Below are positions 63,706-64,000 of a stretch of DNA of 64,000 nucleotides, piece by piece. A program made the translations under genes and the position numbers. Each line of letters begins with the position of its first letter. Position 1 is the first letter of the stretch. This stretch comes from Isochrysis galbana (taxonomy: Eukaryota; Haptophyta; Isochrysidales; Isochrysidaceae): assembly GCA_018136815.1 (NCBI GenBank), contig CM030934.1, positions 57,268 to 121,267 of the forward strand, written 5' to 3'. The notes beneath the pieces are model-generated. The model had not been told where the DNA came from, searched no databases, and saw only the letters and a list, made by a program, of their open reading frames with translations.

Positions 63706-64000
63706 TCCCAAGCTATCACCCTGTACCGCTACCAACGAGGACGACCCCTCTAGGCCCTCTGCCACGATAGCGGCAGTCGGAGTACCCGAAGAGACGACGA
63801 CCAGTTTGACGACGAATTCACCCGAGCAACGACGCTGGCGACCAACCCCGTCCCTGTCCGACACCATTGCACACGTGACCGCGCACCGGCCGGAGAGCGT
63901 CGTGGATACCCTACCATCTGCCTACCCAAGGCATTGTCTATATGTTCGAGATCTAATGGTCTGCCGCTCCGGCGAGGCTGCCGGCAAAGAAGGAGTAATC
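63706..64000 (+). CDS. continuation of the polyprotein region, incomplete
   Basis: After the TAG at 63703-63705, the frame one base later (YTSPKLSPCTATNEDD ..., then LSDTIAHVTAHRPESVVDTL, RHCLYVRDLMVCRSGEAAG) is open to the window end and has the same style of composition. A one-base shift would join it to the methyltransferase frame. The reverse transcriptase, if any, must lie beyond 64000. Confidence 0.35.

Overview
This is a piece of a nuclear genome from a eukaryotic microalga. The evidence is GT-AG introns, a split homogentisate prenyltransferase gene (tocopherol pathway, so a photosynthetic lineage), a KNL1/Spc7-type kinetochore protein, Pro/Ser-rich wall-type sequence, hAT, copia-like and non-LTR transposon remains, and giant-virus-like fragments. 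A marine green (prasinophyte-type) alga fits well. A haptophyte or ochrophyte is not excluded, because the FkbM-like protein and the DUF1800/DUF1501 protein occur across several algal groups. One assembly gap (100 N, 56001-56100) and many one-base frameshifts inside otherwise conserved genes point to an unpolished draft, to decay of the genes, or to both.

Layout. 1-25.4 kb is almost entirely repeats: a hAT-type MITE (1578-2178), three copies of a ~2 kb GC-rich family 'A' (2.9-4.9, 6.2-8.4, 18.3-20.3 kb), one copy of a related family 'B' (14.6-16.5 kb), a 205-bp tandem array (9 kb), fragments of non-LTR and copia polymerases, a perfect-TIR Tc1/mariner-type MITE (17248-17709), a discoidin-like membrane protein fragment, a gag-like repeat present twice, and a chromodomain joined to a hAT C-terminus (22.2-22.7 kb).

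25.4-34.6 kb is the gene-rich core: a broken sulfotransferase, an LRR fragment joined to a giant-virus-like D5 primase fragment, a cysteine-rich 30-residue repeat with knottin-like spacing, a two-helix membrane protein, a secreted Pro-rich DUF1800 + DUF1501 locus, and the prenyltransferase gene. 34.6-41.5 kb returns to repeats (module F, family B, a 210-bp-arm foldback).

41.6-53.8 kb holds two nearly identical 4.56-kb direct copies of a segment encoding a KNL1/Spc7-like protein, separated by a fourth family A copy. 54-64 kb contains an FkbM-like gene cut by the gap, a hAT transposase, and the start of a large retroelement-like polyprotein (gag-like capsid region, Cys-rich region, Ser/Glu-rich linker). 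That polyprotein carries a phage-type cytosine methyltransferase-like domain, the most unusual object in the window.

The genes do not form an operon or pathway. The theme is repeated insertion of mobile and viral DNA around a few host genes. All homology calls come from recognising motifs by eye; no database search was run.
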